Assembly (NCBI GenBank): GCA_013003075.1
Contig: JABDLJ010000023.1
Coordinates: 1-64,000, forward strand
DNA: 64,000 nucleotides
Direction of reading: 5' to 3'
Source of the DNA: Paracoccaceae bacterium
GTDB taxonomy: Bacteria; Pseudomonadota; Alphaproteobacteria; Rhodobacterales; Rhodobacteraceae
The position numbers were made by a program, and so were the translations under genes. Positions 36,057 through 46,796 of this stretch are shown here, piece by piece (position 1 is the first letter of the stretch; each line of letters begins with the position of its first letter). The notes beneath the pieces were generated by a model, which saw only the letters and a list, made by a program, of their open reading frames with translations, made no database searches and was not told the DNA's origin.

Positions 36057-38192
36057 TCAGTCGGCGGCCTCTTCCTCTTTCTTGGCCTCTTCGCCAGTCT
36101 CCTGGTCGACGACCTTCATCGACAGGCGCACCTTGCCGCGATCGTCGAAGCCCATCAGCTTGACCCAGACCTCCTGGCCTTCCTTCAGAACGTCCGAAGG
36201 ATGGTTCAGGCGGCGGTTCTCGATCTGGCTGACATGTACCAGGCCGTCGCGCTTTCCGAAGAAGTTCACGAAGGCGCCGAAGTCGACCAGTTTGACCACG
36301 GTGCCCTTGTAGATCTTGCCTTCCTCGGGCTCGGCCACGATCGAATGGATCATGTCATAGGCCTTTTGGATGGCCTCGCCATTCGGCGACGCGATCTTGA
36401 TGATGCCGTCATCGTTGATGTCGACCTTCGCGCCCGAGGTTTCCACGATCTCGCGGATCACCTTGCCCCCCGAGCCGATCACTTCGCGGATCTTGTCGGT
36501 CGGGATCTGCATCGTTTCGATGCGCGGCGCGTGGATCGAGAACTCGGCCGTCTCGGACAGCGCCTTGCCCATCTCGCCAAGGATGTGCAGACGCCCCTCT
36601 TTGGCTTGCGCCAGGGCTTTTTCCATGATCTCCGGCGTGATGCCGGCAATCTTGATGTCCATCTGCAGCGAAGTGATGCCATTCTCGGTACCGGCGACCT
36701 TGAAGTCCATGTCACCAAGGTGGTCTTCGTCACCCAGGATGTCGGTCAGGATCGCGTAGGATCCATCATCTTCCAGGATAAGGCCCATCGCCACACCGGC
36801 AACCGGTGCTCTCAGCGGAACGCCCGCATCCATCATGCTGAGCGAGCCACCGCAAACCGACGCCATCGAGGACGAGCCGTTGGATTCCGTGATCTCGGAC
36901 ACCACGCGGACCGTGTAGGGAAAGTCAGTCGCCGCAGGCAGAACCGCCTGCAACGCACGCCATGCAAGCTTGCCGTGGCCAATCTCGCGCCGGCCGGTAA
37001 AGCCGAAGCGGCCCACTTCGCCGACCGAATAGGGCGGGAAGTTGTAGTGCAGCAGGAAGTTGGAGCGGAAGTTGCCGTGCAGCGCGTCGATGATCTGCTC
37101 ATCGTCACCTGTGCCAAGTGTTGTTACCACCAAGCCCTGCGTCTCACCGCGGGTAAACAGCGCCGAGCCGTGCGTCCGCGGCAGGATGCCGGTTTCAGCT
37201 TCGATCTGGCGCACCGTTGACGTGTCGCGCCCGTCGATCCGCTTGCCGGTCTTGACGATGTCGCCGCGCAGGATCGCGCTTTCAAGCTTCTTGAAGGCGC
37301 TGCCGAGGTTTTCGTCCTCAAGCTGCTCTTCGGTCAGCGCGGCGGTGATCGCCTCGCGGGCCGCCGAGATCGCCGTCGTGCGCTCTTGCTTGTCGGTTAT
37401 CGCGAAAGCGGCGCGCATCTTTTCTTCTCCGGCGGCCTTCACGGCCTCGTATAGATCGGAATAGTCAGGCGCCTGGAAGTCAAAGGGCTCTTTCGCGGCA
37501 GCTTCGGCCAGGTCGATGATCAGGTCGATCACCGGCTGGATCTGCTCGTGCGCGAAAGTAACAGCGCCCAGCATTTCGGCTTCCGTCAGCTCGTAGGCCT
37601 CCGATTCCACCATCATCACGGCGTCTTTGGTGCCCGCGACAACCAGATCAAGACGCTGGTCGGGATTGTTGCGCAGATTCTGCATGTCGTCGATTTCGGG
37701 GTTCAGCACGTACTGGCCGCCCTCGTAACCGACACGGCAACCCGCGATCGGGCCCATGAACGGGGCGCCCGACAGCGTCAGCGCCGCCGAAGCCGCGATC
37801 ATCGCCACGACGTCGGGGTCATTGACCAGATCGTGGCTCAGCACGGTGCAGATCACCAGGACCTCGTTCTTGAAGCCCGGCACGAACAAGGGGCGGATCG
37901 GACGGTCGATCAGACGGCTTGTCAGCGTCTCTTTCTCCGTCGGCCGCGCCTCGCGCTTGAAAAAGCCACCCGGCACTTTACCGGCGGCATAGTATTTCTC
38001 GTTGTAGTGAACGGTCAGCGGAAAGAAGTCCTGACCGGGTTTTTGCGATTTCGCGAAGGTCACGTTCGCCATGACCGAGGTTTCGCCGTAAGTGGCAATG
38101 ACCGATCCGTCGGCCTGACGGGCCACTTTTCCCGTCTCGAGCGTGAGGGTCTCTTCCCCCCACTGGATAGATTTCGTCGTAACGTTAAACAT
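36057..38192 (-). CDS. pnp: polyribonucleotide nucleotidyltransferase
   Basis: [44 protein letters not shown]; RNase PH, KH ([28 protein letters not shown]) and S1 domains. Start trimmed from the ORF track. Confidence 0.98.
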   Translation of the reverse strand: MFNVTTKSIQWGEETLTLETGKVARQADGSVIATYGETSVMANVTFAKSQKPGQDFFPLTVHYNEKYYAAGKVPGGFFKREARPTEKETLTSRLIDRPIRPLFVPGFKNEVLVICTVLSHDLVNDPDVVAMIAASAALTLSGAPFMGPIAGCRVGYEGGQYVLNPEIDDMQNLRNNPDQRLDLVVAGTKDAVMMVESEAYELTEAEMLGAVTFAHEQIQPVIDLIIDLAEAAAKEPFDFQAPDYSDLYEAVKAAGEEKMRAAFAITDKQERTTAISAAREAITAALTEEQLEDENLGSAFKKLESAILRGDIVKTGKRIDGRDTSTVRQIEAETGILPRTHGSALFTRGETQGLVVTTLGTGDDEQIIDALHGNFRSNFLLHYNFPPYSVGEVGRFGFTGRREIGHGKLAWRALQAVLPAATDFPYTVRVVSEITESNGSSSMASVCGGSLSMMDAGVPLRAPVAGVAMGLILEDDGSYAILTDILGDEDHLGDMDFKVAGTENGITSLQMDIKIAGITPEIMEKALAQAKEGRLHILGEMGKALSETAEFSIHAPRIETMQIPTDKIREVIGSGGKVIREIVETSGAKVDINDDGIIKIASPNGEAIQKAYDMIHSIVAEPEEGKIYKGTVVKLVDFGAFVNFFGKRDGLVHVSQIENRRLNHPSDVLKEGQEVWVKLMGFDDRGKVRLSMKVVDQETGEEAKKEEEAAD

Positions 38193-38581
38193 CTCGTTTC
38201 CTAAGTTGGCCCGCAGGCCTTTTGCGTAGGGGGCGTATTCCCCCTGACCCCGGTATCTTCTTTGCCAGGCGCTGGGGTCCGGGCGCCGGATTACAGATTG
38301 CGCGGGCATATAGCAGATTGGATCCTTTGGGAAGGGCAGGATGCACCTGAAAAACCGCGCCGCGGTACCGTTGCTATCCTGCCTTCGACAAGTGGGTGCC
38401 AAGACGCCGGTATCAAGGTGCAGGACAGCCGCAGGGCCCGATATTCCGCAGCACCGAACGGCCGGAGGGAGTGTTCGGTGGTTCAGCGCGGCGGCCCGTG
38501 GTCGGCTCGGTCGGCGGAGTGGTCTTTTGATCCTGCTCGCACCGGCCGGGATAGGCGCCGTATTCGACACCGCCGGGCTGC

Positions 38582-38622
38582 CAAAGCAAAGGGCCGCCCT
38601 CGAAGGCCGGCCCTTGCACTGT
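38582..38622 (-). terminator. putative intrinsic terminator of dadA
   Basis: Minus strand AAGGGCCG...CGGCCCTT followed by TTGCTTTGG; weak U tract. Confidence 0.45.
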
Positions 38623-38643
38623 CTTAAACGGCGCGCCACACGC

Positions 38644-39897
38644 TCAGGCGGCGGCGGCAAATCCGAAGCCCGGCACCGGGGCCGTCTTGCGGCCGGTATT
38701 CTCGGCGACAGTCTCGGCGACGATACGCGCCGTGGCGGCCGAAAGGGTCCAGCCCAGGTGGCCGTGGCCGGTGTTGTAGAAGACGCCCGGCGCCCGGCCC
38801 CGGCCAACGCGCGGCAACATCGAGGGCATCATCGGACGCAGGCCCGCCCAAGGCGTGACGTTCTCGGTCGAGATGCCGGGGAAGTAGCGCTCGCACCACT
38901 CGGTCAGCGGCCGGATCCGGTCGGCGCGAATGTCGCGGTTTGCGCCGTTGAACTCGGCGGTGCCGGCAATGCGGAACCGATCGGCGCCGAAACGGCTGGC
39001 CACGATCTTCGCGCGATCGTCCAGCAAGCTGATCCAGGGCGCAGCGGCCTGGCTTTCGGCATCGTTGAGCGAGACGGTGATCGAGTAGCCCTTGACGGGG
39101 TAGATATTCACCCGGTCGCCTAGCTGGCGGGCGAATTCGCGGCTGCGGATGCCAGCGCTGACGACAACGCTGTCGAACACCTCTTCGCGGCCGTTGGCGG
39201 TGATGCGCACATCGACGCCGGTGGCCTCGGCATGATCCACATCCACTCCGAAGCGCAAGGTTGCACCGCGCCGCGCGCAGGCCTTCGCAAGCCCCATGGT
39301 GAACTTATGGATATCGCCAGAGCTGTCGCTTTCGGTCAGATAACCGCCCACGAAATCGCCGTGCAGGGCAGGTTCGATGTCGCGGATCTCGTCCGGGGCC
39401 ACCTCGCGGCGCACCAGCCCGCCCTCGGCCAGAAGGGTGTTGACCTTGCGGGCATGGGCCAGATCCTTGGCGTGGCTGTAGAAATGCAGGATGCCCCGGC
39501 GCTCCAGGTCGAAATCGATCCCTTCGCGGTCGGCCATCTCGAACAGAACGGCGCGGGCAGCGATCGCCAGCCGCACGGTCTCGACCGTATTGCGCTTGTA
39601 GTTCGGGATGTTCGACAGGAACTCGGCCATCCAGCGCATCTTGTGCAGCGTCGGCGCGGGGTTCACCAAAAGCGGCGCATCGGCCTGCAGCATCCATTTC
39701 AGGCCCTTCAGAACGGTGCCCCATTGGGTCCAGACTTCGGCGTTCGAGGCCGATAGCTGGCCGCCATTGGCAAAGCTCGTCTCCATCGCCGCATAGCGGT
39801 TGCGGTCGAACACGGTCACGTCGAAGCCGCGATCGAGCAGCTCATAGGCAGTCGTAAGGCCGGTCACGCCGGCACCGATAACAGCAACTTTGGTCAT
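38644..39897 (-). CDS. dadA: D-amino acid dehydrogenase (FAD-dependent, DadA-like)
   Basis: [84 protein letters not shown]. Confidence 0.93.
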   Translation of the reverse strand: MTKVAVIGAGVTGLTTAYELLDRGFDVTVFDRNRYAAMETSFANGGQLSASNAEVWTQWGTVLKGLKWMLQADAPLLVNPAPTLHKMRWMAEFLSNIPNYKRNTVETVRLAIAARAVLFEMADREGIDFDLERRGILHFYSHAKDLAHARKVNTLLAEGGLVRREVAPDEIRDIEPALHGDFVGGYLTESDSSGDIHKFTMGLAKACARRGATLRFGVDVDHAEATGVDVRITANGREEVFDSVVVSAGIRSREFARQLGDRVNIYPVKGYSITVSLNDAESQAAAPWISLLDDRAKIVASRFGADRFRIAGTAEFNGANRDIRADRIRPLTEWCERYFPGISTENVTPWAGLRPMMPSMLPRVGRGRAPGVFYNTGHGHLGWTLSAATARIVAETVAENTGRKTAPVPGFGFAAAA

Positions 39898-39941
39898 AGG
39901 GACACTCCTGAGCACGGGCGGCTTTCGCCGCATGCCCCCTC

Positions 39942-40018
39942 CGTGCATGGAACCTGAGAGTTTCGCCCAAGTCGTGGGCTTTCTCCTACGGTGGGCCTTT
40001 CGGGCCGCTTTCCGGAGT
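39942..40018 (-). promoter_or_regulatory. glycine riboswitch, second aptamer (promoter-distal)
   Basis: Minus strand CCGGAAAGCGGCCCGAAAGGCCCACCGTAGGAGAAAGCCCACGACTTGGGCGAAACTCTCAGGTTCCA; conserved GGAGAAAG and CTCTCAGGT blocks. Confidence 0.85.
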
Positions 40019-40032
40019 GTTGAAGCCGTGCC

Positions 40033-40104
40033 GGTCCTTGGACCTGAGAGTTTCCGGGGCGGTTGCTCCTTCGGCGGCGGGTCGCCCCGCCTTCTCCCGG
40101 CATA
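40033..40104 (-). promoter_or_regulatory. glycine riboswitch, first aptamer
   Basis: Minus strand GCCGGGAGAAGGCGGGGCGACCCGCCGCCGAAGGAGCAACCGCCCCGGAAACTCTCAGGTCCAAGGACC; hallmark GCCGAAGGAGCAA and CTCTCAGG. Confidence 0.9.
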
Positions 40105-40324
40105 GCCTTAACGTTGATGCGGCGCTTAGACCCATCCACTGATTCGTGCAACAGAAATTCAGACGCGGCCGGCGGCGGAGCTGCAAAAGAAGCGCAGGGG
40201 ACACTCTGGCGCAGCGCCGGTATTGAGAGCGAAAGGCGAAGGTCTGTTTTGAGCCCGAAGCGGAAGTTGCTTTGCAGAGGCAGAACAATGTATTCTCCGA
40301 TTGAATGGATTGGGTAGCGGTGCA

Positions 40325-41056
40325 ATGGACCTCGGCAGACACCAATTCTGTGAGCTGTGGCAAAAAGTGGGTCTCATCGCGCTTATTTCCGGTTGCGCGC
40401 TAAGTGTTCCGGCATTCGGTGATCCCCTCCGGTGCGACGATGAGATGTTCACGGTGATTTCAGAAGACAGAGCGATCACGGAACAGCTCTGCATCATGCC
40501 TTCGCAGATCCGTGACGAGCTTGGGGCGTGCGGCTTACTGCAGAACCATGCCTTGACCATCGAGGTGACGCCCGAGCTCAGTCATCCGATGGGCAAGTGC
40601 CTTGCCTATTATGACTGCGAGTTCGAGCTTATCCGGATTACTGATCCTGCCACACACGCTTCCCTCATCGAAGATGACAATGATCAGCCCTATGTGCAAA
40701 TGCCGGCGGAAGTCGCACTCCGTGCACTTCTCACGCATGAACTCGCGCATGCGCTCGCCACGCATTCTTCAGAAGGGCGGCAGATTGGGTTGGTGGATCA
40801 AGAGTACATCGCTGCGTCCATGGAGATGGAATTGATGGACGAGAAGTGGCGCGATGTCTTCCTAGGACTGAACCCTGTCGATCTACCGCCGAAAGAGGAA
40901 CTGATCCATGTATGGATCTATGGGATGTCGCCGCGCAAATTCGCAGTCAACGCATGGCAGCATTTCCAACTACAGGAAAACGGGTGCGAACTTATTCAAC
41001 GGCTCGTTGAAGGCAAGCAGAGCTTCTCGAAGGCTGTGCGGCCGGACTTGCGCTAG
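40325..41056 (+). CDS. hypothetical secreted/periplasmic protein with HELAHA motif
   Basis: N-terminal hydrophobic segment (LIALISGCALSVPAFG), ALLTHELAHALATHSSEG (HExxH), 6+ Cys. Exact start uncertain (40301-40355). Confidence 0.7.
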   Translation: MDLGRHQFCELWQKVGLIALISGCALSVPAFGDPLRCDDEMFTVISEDRAITEQLCIMPSQIRDELGACGLLQNHALTIEVTPELSHPMGKCLAYYDCEFELIRITDPATHASLIEDDNDQPYVQMPAEVALRALLTHELAHALATHSSEGRQIGLVDQEYIAASMEMELMDEKWRDVFLGLNPVDLPPKEELIHVWIYGMSPRKFAVNAWQHFQLQENGCELIQRLVEGKQSFSKAVRPDLR

Positions 41057-41333
41057 CCAGATCTCATAGGCTGTTTTGCCCCGCACTCCAGTCGTTCAAG
41101 CCTAGCCAAGCGCGACAATGTCAAACCGAGCTTGCCCTTTCGCCGCTCAGCGCACTCAAGCGACACGCCTCTTACGTCTGATGTGGTGGGCCAAGGCTGA
41201 GGTGATGAGACGTCGCAGCTTCTCGGACGGAAACTCAGCACCATGTGTCCGATGAAGACAAGTTGCTCAAAACAAGCCCTCTTGGTAGCGTCTTGACCGG
41301 TAGCGAATGAGTATACGTCGAAAGGGACATTTC

Positions 41334-41981
41334 ATGGCAAGACCTGGCAGACCCCAATATCTGGTCTCTCGCGCCCTTGCCCCCGTCGTTCTGGCCCTGG
41401 CATTGACCGTGTCGTGGTCAGAGACAAGCCACTCCGAGGGTTCGGCTGACGCCTCAGAGATGACGTCAGACACCCAGACGCGCGTGTTACCGGAAACCAA
41501 CCTCGTCATCGATATTCCAATGTCATGGAGAGACACTCCGCCCGAGGTCCTCGCCCAAAGTCAAAGCGCAGGATTGTTCGGCGACGAGAGCGAAGCCAAG
41601 GACCAGCTTGCCGCATTCGATAACTACGCAAGCGCCGGCGAATTGACGGCGATCATGCTGATTTCCCGCCCGGGGCCTCTTGACCGTGAGCCGCTTGAAG
41701 AGATCAGAACAATCGAAACCGGGGTAAAACTCTCGCGCTGGCTGACATGGGTCGTCGGGGCGGGGATGGAGATCGTCAGCCCCTCACGTGCGATGGACAT
41801 GGACGGCGCGACAGGCGCGACGCTGAGCTTTCTAAGCGGACAATCCGGCGACCATGACGTCGTGACGATGTCATTCATTGTCAGCGGTGATGACAATTTG
41901 ATCATCGTCGATATTGCCCCAAGGGGCTCACACGATGTCCTTGTCCTCGATGAGATACGCAAGTCGATCCGAATCCAGTGA
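41334..41981 (+). CDS. hypothetical secreted protein
   Basis: N-terminal signal-like ALAPVVLALALTVSWSETSHSE; ORF 41307-41981; start uncertain. Confidence 0.6.
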   Translation: MARPGRPQYLVSRALAPVVLALALTVSWSETSHSEGSADASEMTSDTQTRVLPETNLVIDIPMSWRDTPPEVLAQSQSAGLFGDESEAKDQLAAFDNYASAGELTAIMLISRPGPLDREPLEEIRTIETGVKLSRWLTWVVGAGMEIVSPSRAMDMDGATGATLSFLSGQSGDHDVVTMSFIVSGDDNLIIVDIAPRGSHDVLVLDEIRKSIRIQ

Positions 41982-42020
41982 ACCGGCGTGGGAAGGCCGA
42001 TGCCACGCTCAGCTCAGCGC

Positions 42021-42068
42021 GGCGACGGCGACGGCGACGGTGACGGTGACGGTGACGGTGACGGTGAC
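42021..42068. repeat. hexanucleotide tandem repeat (GGCGAC)3(GGTGAC)5
   Basis: Eight consecutive 6-bp units read directly from sequence. Confidence 0.97.
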
Positions 42069-42719
42069 GAGAAATGGCATGTTTGGATCCCGGGTTCCTC
42101 GACGGTTCCCCAACACGCATTGAAAACCGCTTTGTCACCATCCATCAACACCTGCGCGTGACAAAGCCATAGACCGACTTGTGGATCATTTCGTCAATCA
42201 ACTGCTTCGCCCGTAGATCAGTCGTTCAGAACGCGCCGCACACGCCCATGCCGAACTGAATTCGTCCCGCCGCCGCTTTGTGCACCTGCGCGCCACGCCG
42301 TCTGCTTCGGGCGTGGCAGGTCAAGGCGGCGGGATGAAGAGGTGCAGGTTCTCGGACCGCGACGCCGCACGAGGCCAACAGAACCGCGAGGCCGCTCTCA
42401 TAGGCGAAATCATCGCAAAAATACGGCCTGAAACCCCGACAGGACGGTCGTCCGGTAATGCGGTACAAGGCGCAAATTCGCCGCCCCTGGGAACGTCCAG
42501 CCGAAGCGTTGGGCCCGACCGGGTGCCCGGCGTCAGGTCATGGGCGCCAACGGCAGGTCAGAGTGGCCGGTTCACAGGCACAACGGCGCCGCGGAGGGCC
42601 AAGGTTCGCGACCGAGATGATCTGACCGACATAGATCGGCAATCAGAGCGCGAACACGATCCCAAGACCCGGTTGCGGGACCATGCGGCCCCCCCGCTTT
42701 TCGGAATCCAATCCGGTTC

Positions 42720-43169
42720 TCAGATCTCAATCCCACTGATACGCAGCGCCGCGTACGCCAGCGTCAGCGCCCCCCAATAGACGAAGAAGCCCCAGTAGTA
42801 GGTGAAGTACTTGAACGCACCGCGCGACGGATAGACAAACTCCTTTTCCGTCACCCACAGGACCATGTTGATATAAAGAGCGATCGCGCCGGCTGCTCCG
42901 AACAGAACGTATCCCCACGATGCCCCCATCAGCACACCGGCACTTCCCAGGACAAACAGCGGGAAATGTAACAGACAGTCGGCCAGGGCCATACCCCTCG
43001 CAGAGCGAAGATGCGTCTTGTCACGCCAGTCTTCATCCTTGCCGATCAACCATTCCTTTGGCTTCGGACTATCCGGGCGACGCAAAAAGACGAGTTGGAC
43101 AAGGACGAGCGGCGCCAGTGTGATCGCGCCCCATATGACAAGCGCCCAGGTGACAAGTGTTGGTTCCAT
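42720..43169 (-). CDS. hypothetical membrane protein (4 TM)
   Basis: 149 aa, hydrophobic segments, ends in-frame; no known family recognised. Confidence 0.7.
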   Translation of the reverse strand: MEPTLVTWALVIWGAITLAPLVLVQLVFLRRPDSPKPKEWLIGKDEDWRDKTHLRSARGMALADCLLHFPLFVLGSAGVLMGASWGYVLFGAAGAIALYINMVLWVTEKEFVYPSRGAFKYFTYYWGFFVYWGALTLAYAALRISGIEI

Positions 43170-43332
43170 TGTGTTTCGCTTTTATCCTGTGAGACGGATT
43201 TGAAAGCCGGCCTGCCGTTCCGCTGCGAACGAGGGCACGCCCCTTACATGAATTTCCGCCAGATTCAGGCCGAACGTGTTGATTTCCATCAAACAGATCC
43301 ATCCGATCGCGCTCAAACGAAAAGAGTGGAGG

Positions 43333-43780
43333 ATGCGCCACATGACAATTGCCATCGGAGTTGTTGTCCGTGTGCTGGGTCTCGTCTGCTGGATTGGGCA
43401 GGGTTTCGTCTTCTTTGTGTCCGAGGTTGCGGAGACGTTCGGCCTGTTAGAGCCGCGCGAAGATCTCGACGGCACGTTCTACATCATAAAGGTGGAAAGC
43501 CTCGGTCTGGCCGACTTCTTGCCCGCATGGACGTTGCCGCTTTCTAGTTTGATGATGATCGTCGGCGCGTCAGGCTGGCCTTTGGCGGCCTTGGTCGCAG
43601 GGGGCACATAGCTCTACCTGGCAGCCGCAATCATTCTCCGCCGGGGTTTACCTCAATAGCCATGGCAAGAAGGTGGGCCCTGCAACGGCGATGACGGCTG
43701 CCTATGTCTTTGGTGCGCTTGGGCTCGCGTCGGCCGTCCTTTTGATCGCGCTTGGACCGAATGCTCTGCAAACATCTTGA
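43333..43780 (+). pseudogene. small multi-TM membrane protein interrupted by in-frame TAG and a frameshift
   Basis: MRHMTIAIGVVVRVLGLVCWIGQGF...GWPLAALVAGGT* then LYLAAAIILRRGLP in the same frame, then LNSHGKKVGPATAMTAAYVFGALGLASAVLLIALGPNALQTS* in another frame. Confidence 0.65.
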
Positions 43781-44102
43781 GAACCTGCGTGGCCCGCGGC
43801 CTGCCTGGTATTGGAAGCGACGCGTCAGTTCTTGGTCGGAAGGATTTGCACACATAGTTCCCGCGAAGGTCTGAGCGGAGTCGGTTGGCGGCAGGCAATT
43901 CTGCCCAGCCCGCTTGAGGTCCGGCCTGCTCCTGAAGCCCGGCAAGACGCATTCCATCTGCCGTCCGCGTGCGATCAGCGGGCTTGCCGTACACAAACGA
44001 GCGTCGATTTCGAACGAACGCGCGTGCGGCATTTTTGGAAGGACCAATGGATCGAAAACCTGCCGCCGGAGAAAAAGCGTGCGATTGAGACGCGCCAAAA
44101 CC

Positions 44103-44136
44103 AAAACCGCGTCCCCGGAAGGGACGCGGTTTTGTT
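44103..44136. terminator. intrinsic terminator downstream of rpsO
   Basis: AAAACCGCGTCCC-CGGA-AGGGACGCGGTTTTG; palindromic, U tract on both strands. Confidence 0.85.
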
Positions 44137-44197
44137 CTATTCATCGAAACGCTCTCAGAACGAGGGCCGGTACCAACCCGGCTGCCCGGCCGCGCGC

Positions 44198-44467
44198 TTA
44201 GCGGCGCAGACCGAGGCGCTTGATCAGGTCCTGATAGCGGGCCTCATCCTTGCCGCGCGCATAGTCGAGAAGCTTGCGGCGCTGGGCGACGAGCTTCAGA
44301 AGGCCACGCCGCGAGTGGTTGTCCTTCTTGTGCGTTTTGAAGTGCTCGGTCAGCGTCGCAATGCGCGACGACAGGATGGCCACCTGAACTTCCGGCGAGC
44401 CGGTGTCGCCCTCTTTGGTGGCGAATTCCTTCATGATACGCTGTTTTTCTTCAGCAGTAATCGACAT
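44198..44467 (-). CDS. rpsO: 30S ribosomal protein S15
   Basis: [69 protein letters not shown]. Confidence 0.99.
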   Translation of the reverse strand: MSITAEEKQRIMKEFATKEGDTGSPEVQVAILSSRIATLTEHFKTHKKDNHSRRGLLKLVAQRRKLLDYARGKDEARYQDLIKRLGLRR

Positions 44468-44588
44468 CGGGGTCTCCTTGGCTAAGGGTTATGGCACAGG
44501 CCGGGATGTCGTCCAGCACAGGCCCTTGGAGGGTCCACATCGCTGCGGATGGGCGCATATAGGCGAGTTGCAGCGAAAAGAAAAGGGC

Positions 44589-44978
44589 TTACTGCGCAGG
44601 CGCAGGCGTCTCTGCGGCATCCGGCAAAGGCTCCGCACCGCCAGAAGGCGCTGGCGCAACATCTTCGCCGGTCTTGCCCCCGCCAACCTCGGCTTGGATC
44701 TGCTTGGCCACATCCGACGCCCAGTCGCCGAGGATCGGCACGAAATCGATGGTCGACAGCATGTAGACCACGACAGAGACCAGCACCGATGCCCCCACGA
44801 CCGTTCCTAGGCCCAGCGCCAGACCGCGCATGAACTGGAAGTAAAGCAGCTTGGGCAGCGAGTTGTGCAGCTTGATGAATCGGTGCTTGTTCAAGCGCGC
44901 CAACTCACGCCGCAACGCGCCGATCTCTTCGGTCAGCGCGGCGTCCTGATCTGGCGTCAGTTGCGGTTTGGTGTTCAT
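44589..44978 (-). CDS. DUF5665-like single-pass membrane protein
   Basis: EIGALRRELARLNKHRFIKLHNSLPKLLYFQFMRGLALGLGTVVGASVLVSVVVYMLS; start M uncertain (44978/44990). Confidence 0.75.
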   Translation of the reverse strand: MNTKPQLTPDQDAALTEEIGALRRELARLNKHRFIKLHNSLPKLLYFQFMRGLALGLGTVVGASVLVSVVVYMLSTIDFVPILGDWASDVAKQIQAEVGGGKTGEDVAPAPSGGAEPLPDAAETPAPAQ

Positions 44979-45146
44979 GCCAAGGGACATAGCAATCCGT
45001 GGCGCCGCGGCAAATCGGAATCGCAACGCAGCGCGGGGCCCCTATCTCAAGCCTCTGTTAAGATTGAATTTTAATTACTATATGCTGAGGCAAAGCGGTA
45101 TGTTCTGCTAATGTTCTATCCTGATGTATCAACCGGCGGGCCTCAT

Positions 45147-46256
45147 ATGCTGATCGCGCTCTTAATCGCGGGGCTGACAACGGCTGTTGTCGCCCCGGTC
45201 ATTCTGTCCATCTCCGATGACGACGACGCGGCCGACGACGATCAGGAGGTGTCATCGACCGCCCTGGACGCGTTGATCGAGGCGGACCCCGATGCGGTGG
45301 ATGTGAACGCGGTCGATATGGGCGATGACTGGACCGCAAACGCGCCGGATGCTGGCGCGGCGGGTTCGCCCGGTACAGATGTCGGCACGTCCGGCGATGT
45401 ATCAGGCGAAGCCGGGATCGACGCGGAAATCGAAGCCATTCTCGGAAATACTGCCGAGACGCTGGCCGAGGGCGGAACCGCCTACGACCTGCCGGCAGGC
45501 GGCGCCAACCTGATCCTCGATACTTTCCTTCCCGGCACCGACAGCCTGCAAATCAGCGTTTTCAGCACCGAGGCGACCTTCACCGAAGTCGCGCTCGACG
45601 ATGGCGGGGTCGGACTGGACGTGATCGACGGAGATACCGCCTCGCAGATCGATTTTCCCAATCTCGGCGCCCTGCCGACAGACGACATCTCGGTCGCTTT
45701 CTCCGATGAAAGCGGCGAGCCGCCGGCCGATATCCTGCCGCTGGAAGACTTCCTTGCCGCACCGACCGTGCTGGAGCCTGGCACCGGCGATGAGCCGACG
45801 ATCCCGACCGGCGATCTTGCCAGCGATGTGATCGACCCGCTGGCGCCCAGCCCAAGCCTGCCAACCGAAGAGACAGTGGCAGAGCCGCTGGAGCCTGTGC
45901 TGGATCCCGTGCTCGACCCGCTGCTCGACCCCGAGTTTCCGCTCGATCCCGTAGATGGATCCACGACTGCCGAGACCACAGATCCCTCGGTCATCTATGC
46001 CGGGGCAACAGGATCAGAGCCCCAGATAGCGGATATCGCCAATTTCGATCCCAGCGAAGGTCCGCTTCAGATCATCTATTATCGCACCGATCCCCTTGAA
46101 GAGCCGTTTTTGGAGGTCAGCCCAAGCTGGGACGGCGCCGATGGCATCGTCACGATTGACGGCGAGGTGACGGCCATCCTGCGCGGTGTTCCGGAAGCCA
46201 CGAACGACGATGTGGCGCTCGATATCCAGACTATCCTGTCGGCAGTGCAGCTCTAG
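45147..46256 (+). CDS. hypothetical, strongly acidic, N-terminally membrane-anchored protein
   Basis: MLIALLIAGLTTAVVAPVILSISDDDDAADDDQEV..., Asp/Glu/Pro rich, EPLEPVLDPVLDPLLDPEFPLDPVDG repeats. Start 45111 or 45147. Confidence 0.75.
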   Translation: MLIALLIAGLTTAVVAPVILSISDDDDAADDDQEVSSTALDALIEADPDAVDVNAVDMGDDWTANAPDAGAAGSPGTDVGTSGDVSGEAGIDAEIEAILGNTAETLAEGGTAYDLPAGGANLILDTFLPGTDSLQISVFSTEATFTEVALDDGGVGLDVIDGDTASQIDFPNLGALPTDDISVAFSDESGEPPADILPLEDFLAAPTVLEPGTGDEPTIPTGDLASDVIDPLAPSPSLPTEETVAEPLEPVLDPVLDPLLDPEFPLDPVDGSTTAETTDPSVIYAGATGSEPQIADIANFDPSEGPLQIIYYRTDPLEEPFLEVSPSWDGADGIVTIDGEVTAILRGVPEATNDDVALDIQTILSAVQL

Positions 46257-46289
46257 CTCGCGGGCAAGGCGCAGCCCCGGCGCACGGGG

Positions 46290-46796
46290 TCAGGTCCAGA
46301 TCTGCGGCTCGGCGCTGTAGGCGATGTAAAGCGGGTGCCGCGGATCGCCCGCCTTGGTCAGCCCCAGATGCAGCATCGGCTGGCGCGTGGCGCGGATCAG
46401 CCGCTCCACCGTTGGACCCCGGTCCAGATGCGCGCCATGCGTACCCCACGCGCAGATCACCGCATCCGCCCAGGCGCAGCTTTCCAGGATCGCCTCGTCA
46501 TTGTCCGGCCCCACGGGATCTGCCGCTGCCCGCATCGCGCGCGGATCGGTGTCGCGCCAGGCGAAAATGTTGCAAACGCGGAAGGCCCCGTATCCAAGCG
46601 CCCGCGCCCGGCGCTCGCAGCGCTCTACGGTGGGATCGTTCTGCACCTCGGTCGCGGTCGAGGGGTTTAACATGACGAAAAGGACCCGCCCGGCATCCGG
46701 CGTCCACTCGCGGGTCAACAGATAGCGATACCGCTCGCACTCTGAATAGACCGCCACGCTGGCCGCGTCGCCCTTCTGAAACTCGCGTACGATCAT
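46290..46796 (-). CDS. DUF1643 domain-containing protein
   Basis: [63 protein letters not shown]. Confidence 0.9.
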   Translation of the reverse strand: MIVREFQKGDAASVAVYSECERYRYLLTREWTPDAGRVLFVMLNPSTATEVQNDPTVERCERRARALGYGAFRVCNIFAWRDTDPRAMRAAADPVGPDNDEAILESCAWADAVICAWGTHGAHLDRGPTVERLIRATRQPMLHLGLTKAGDPRHPLYIAYSAEPQIWT

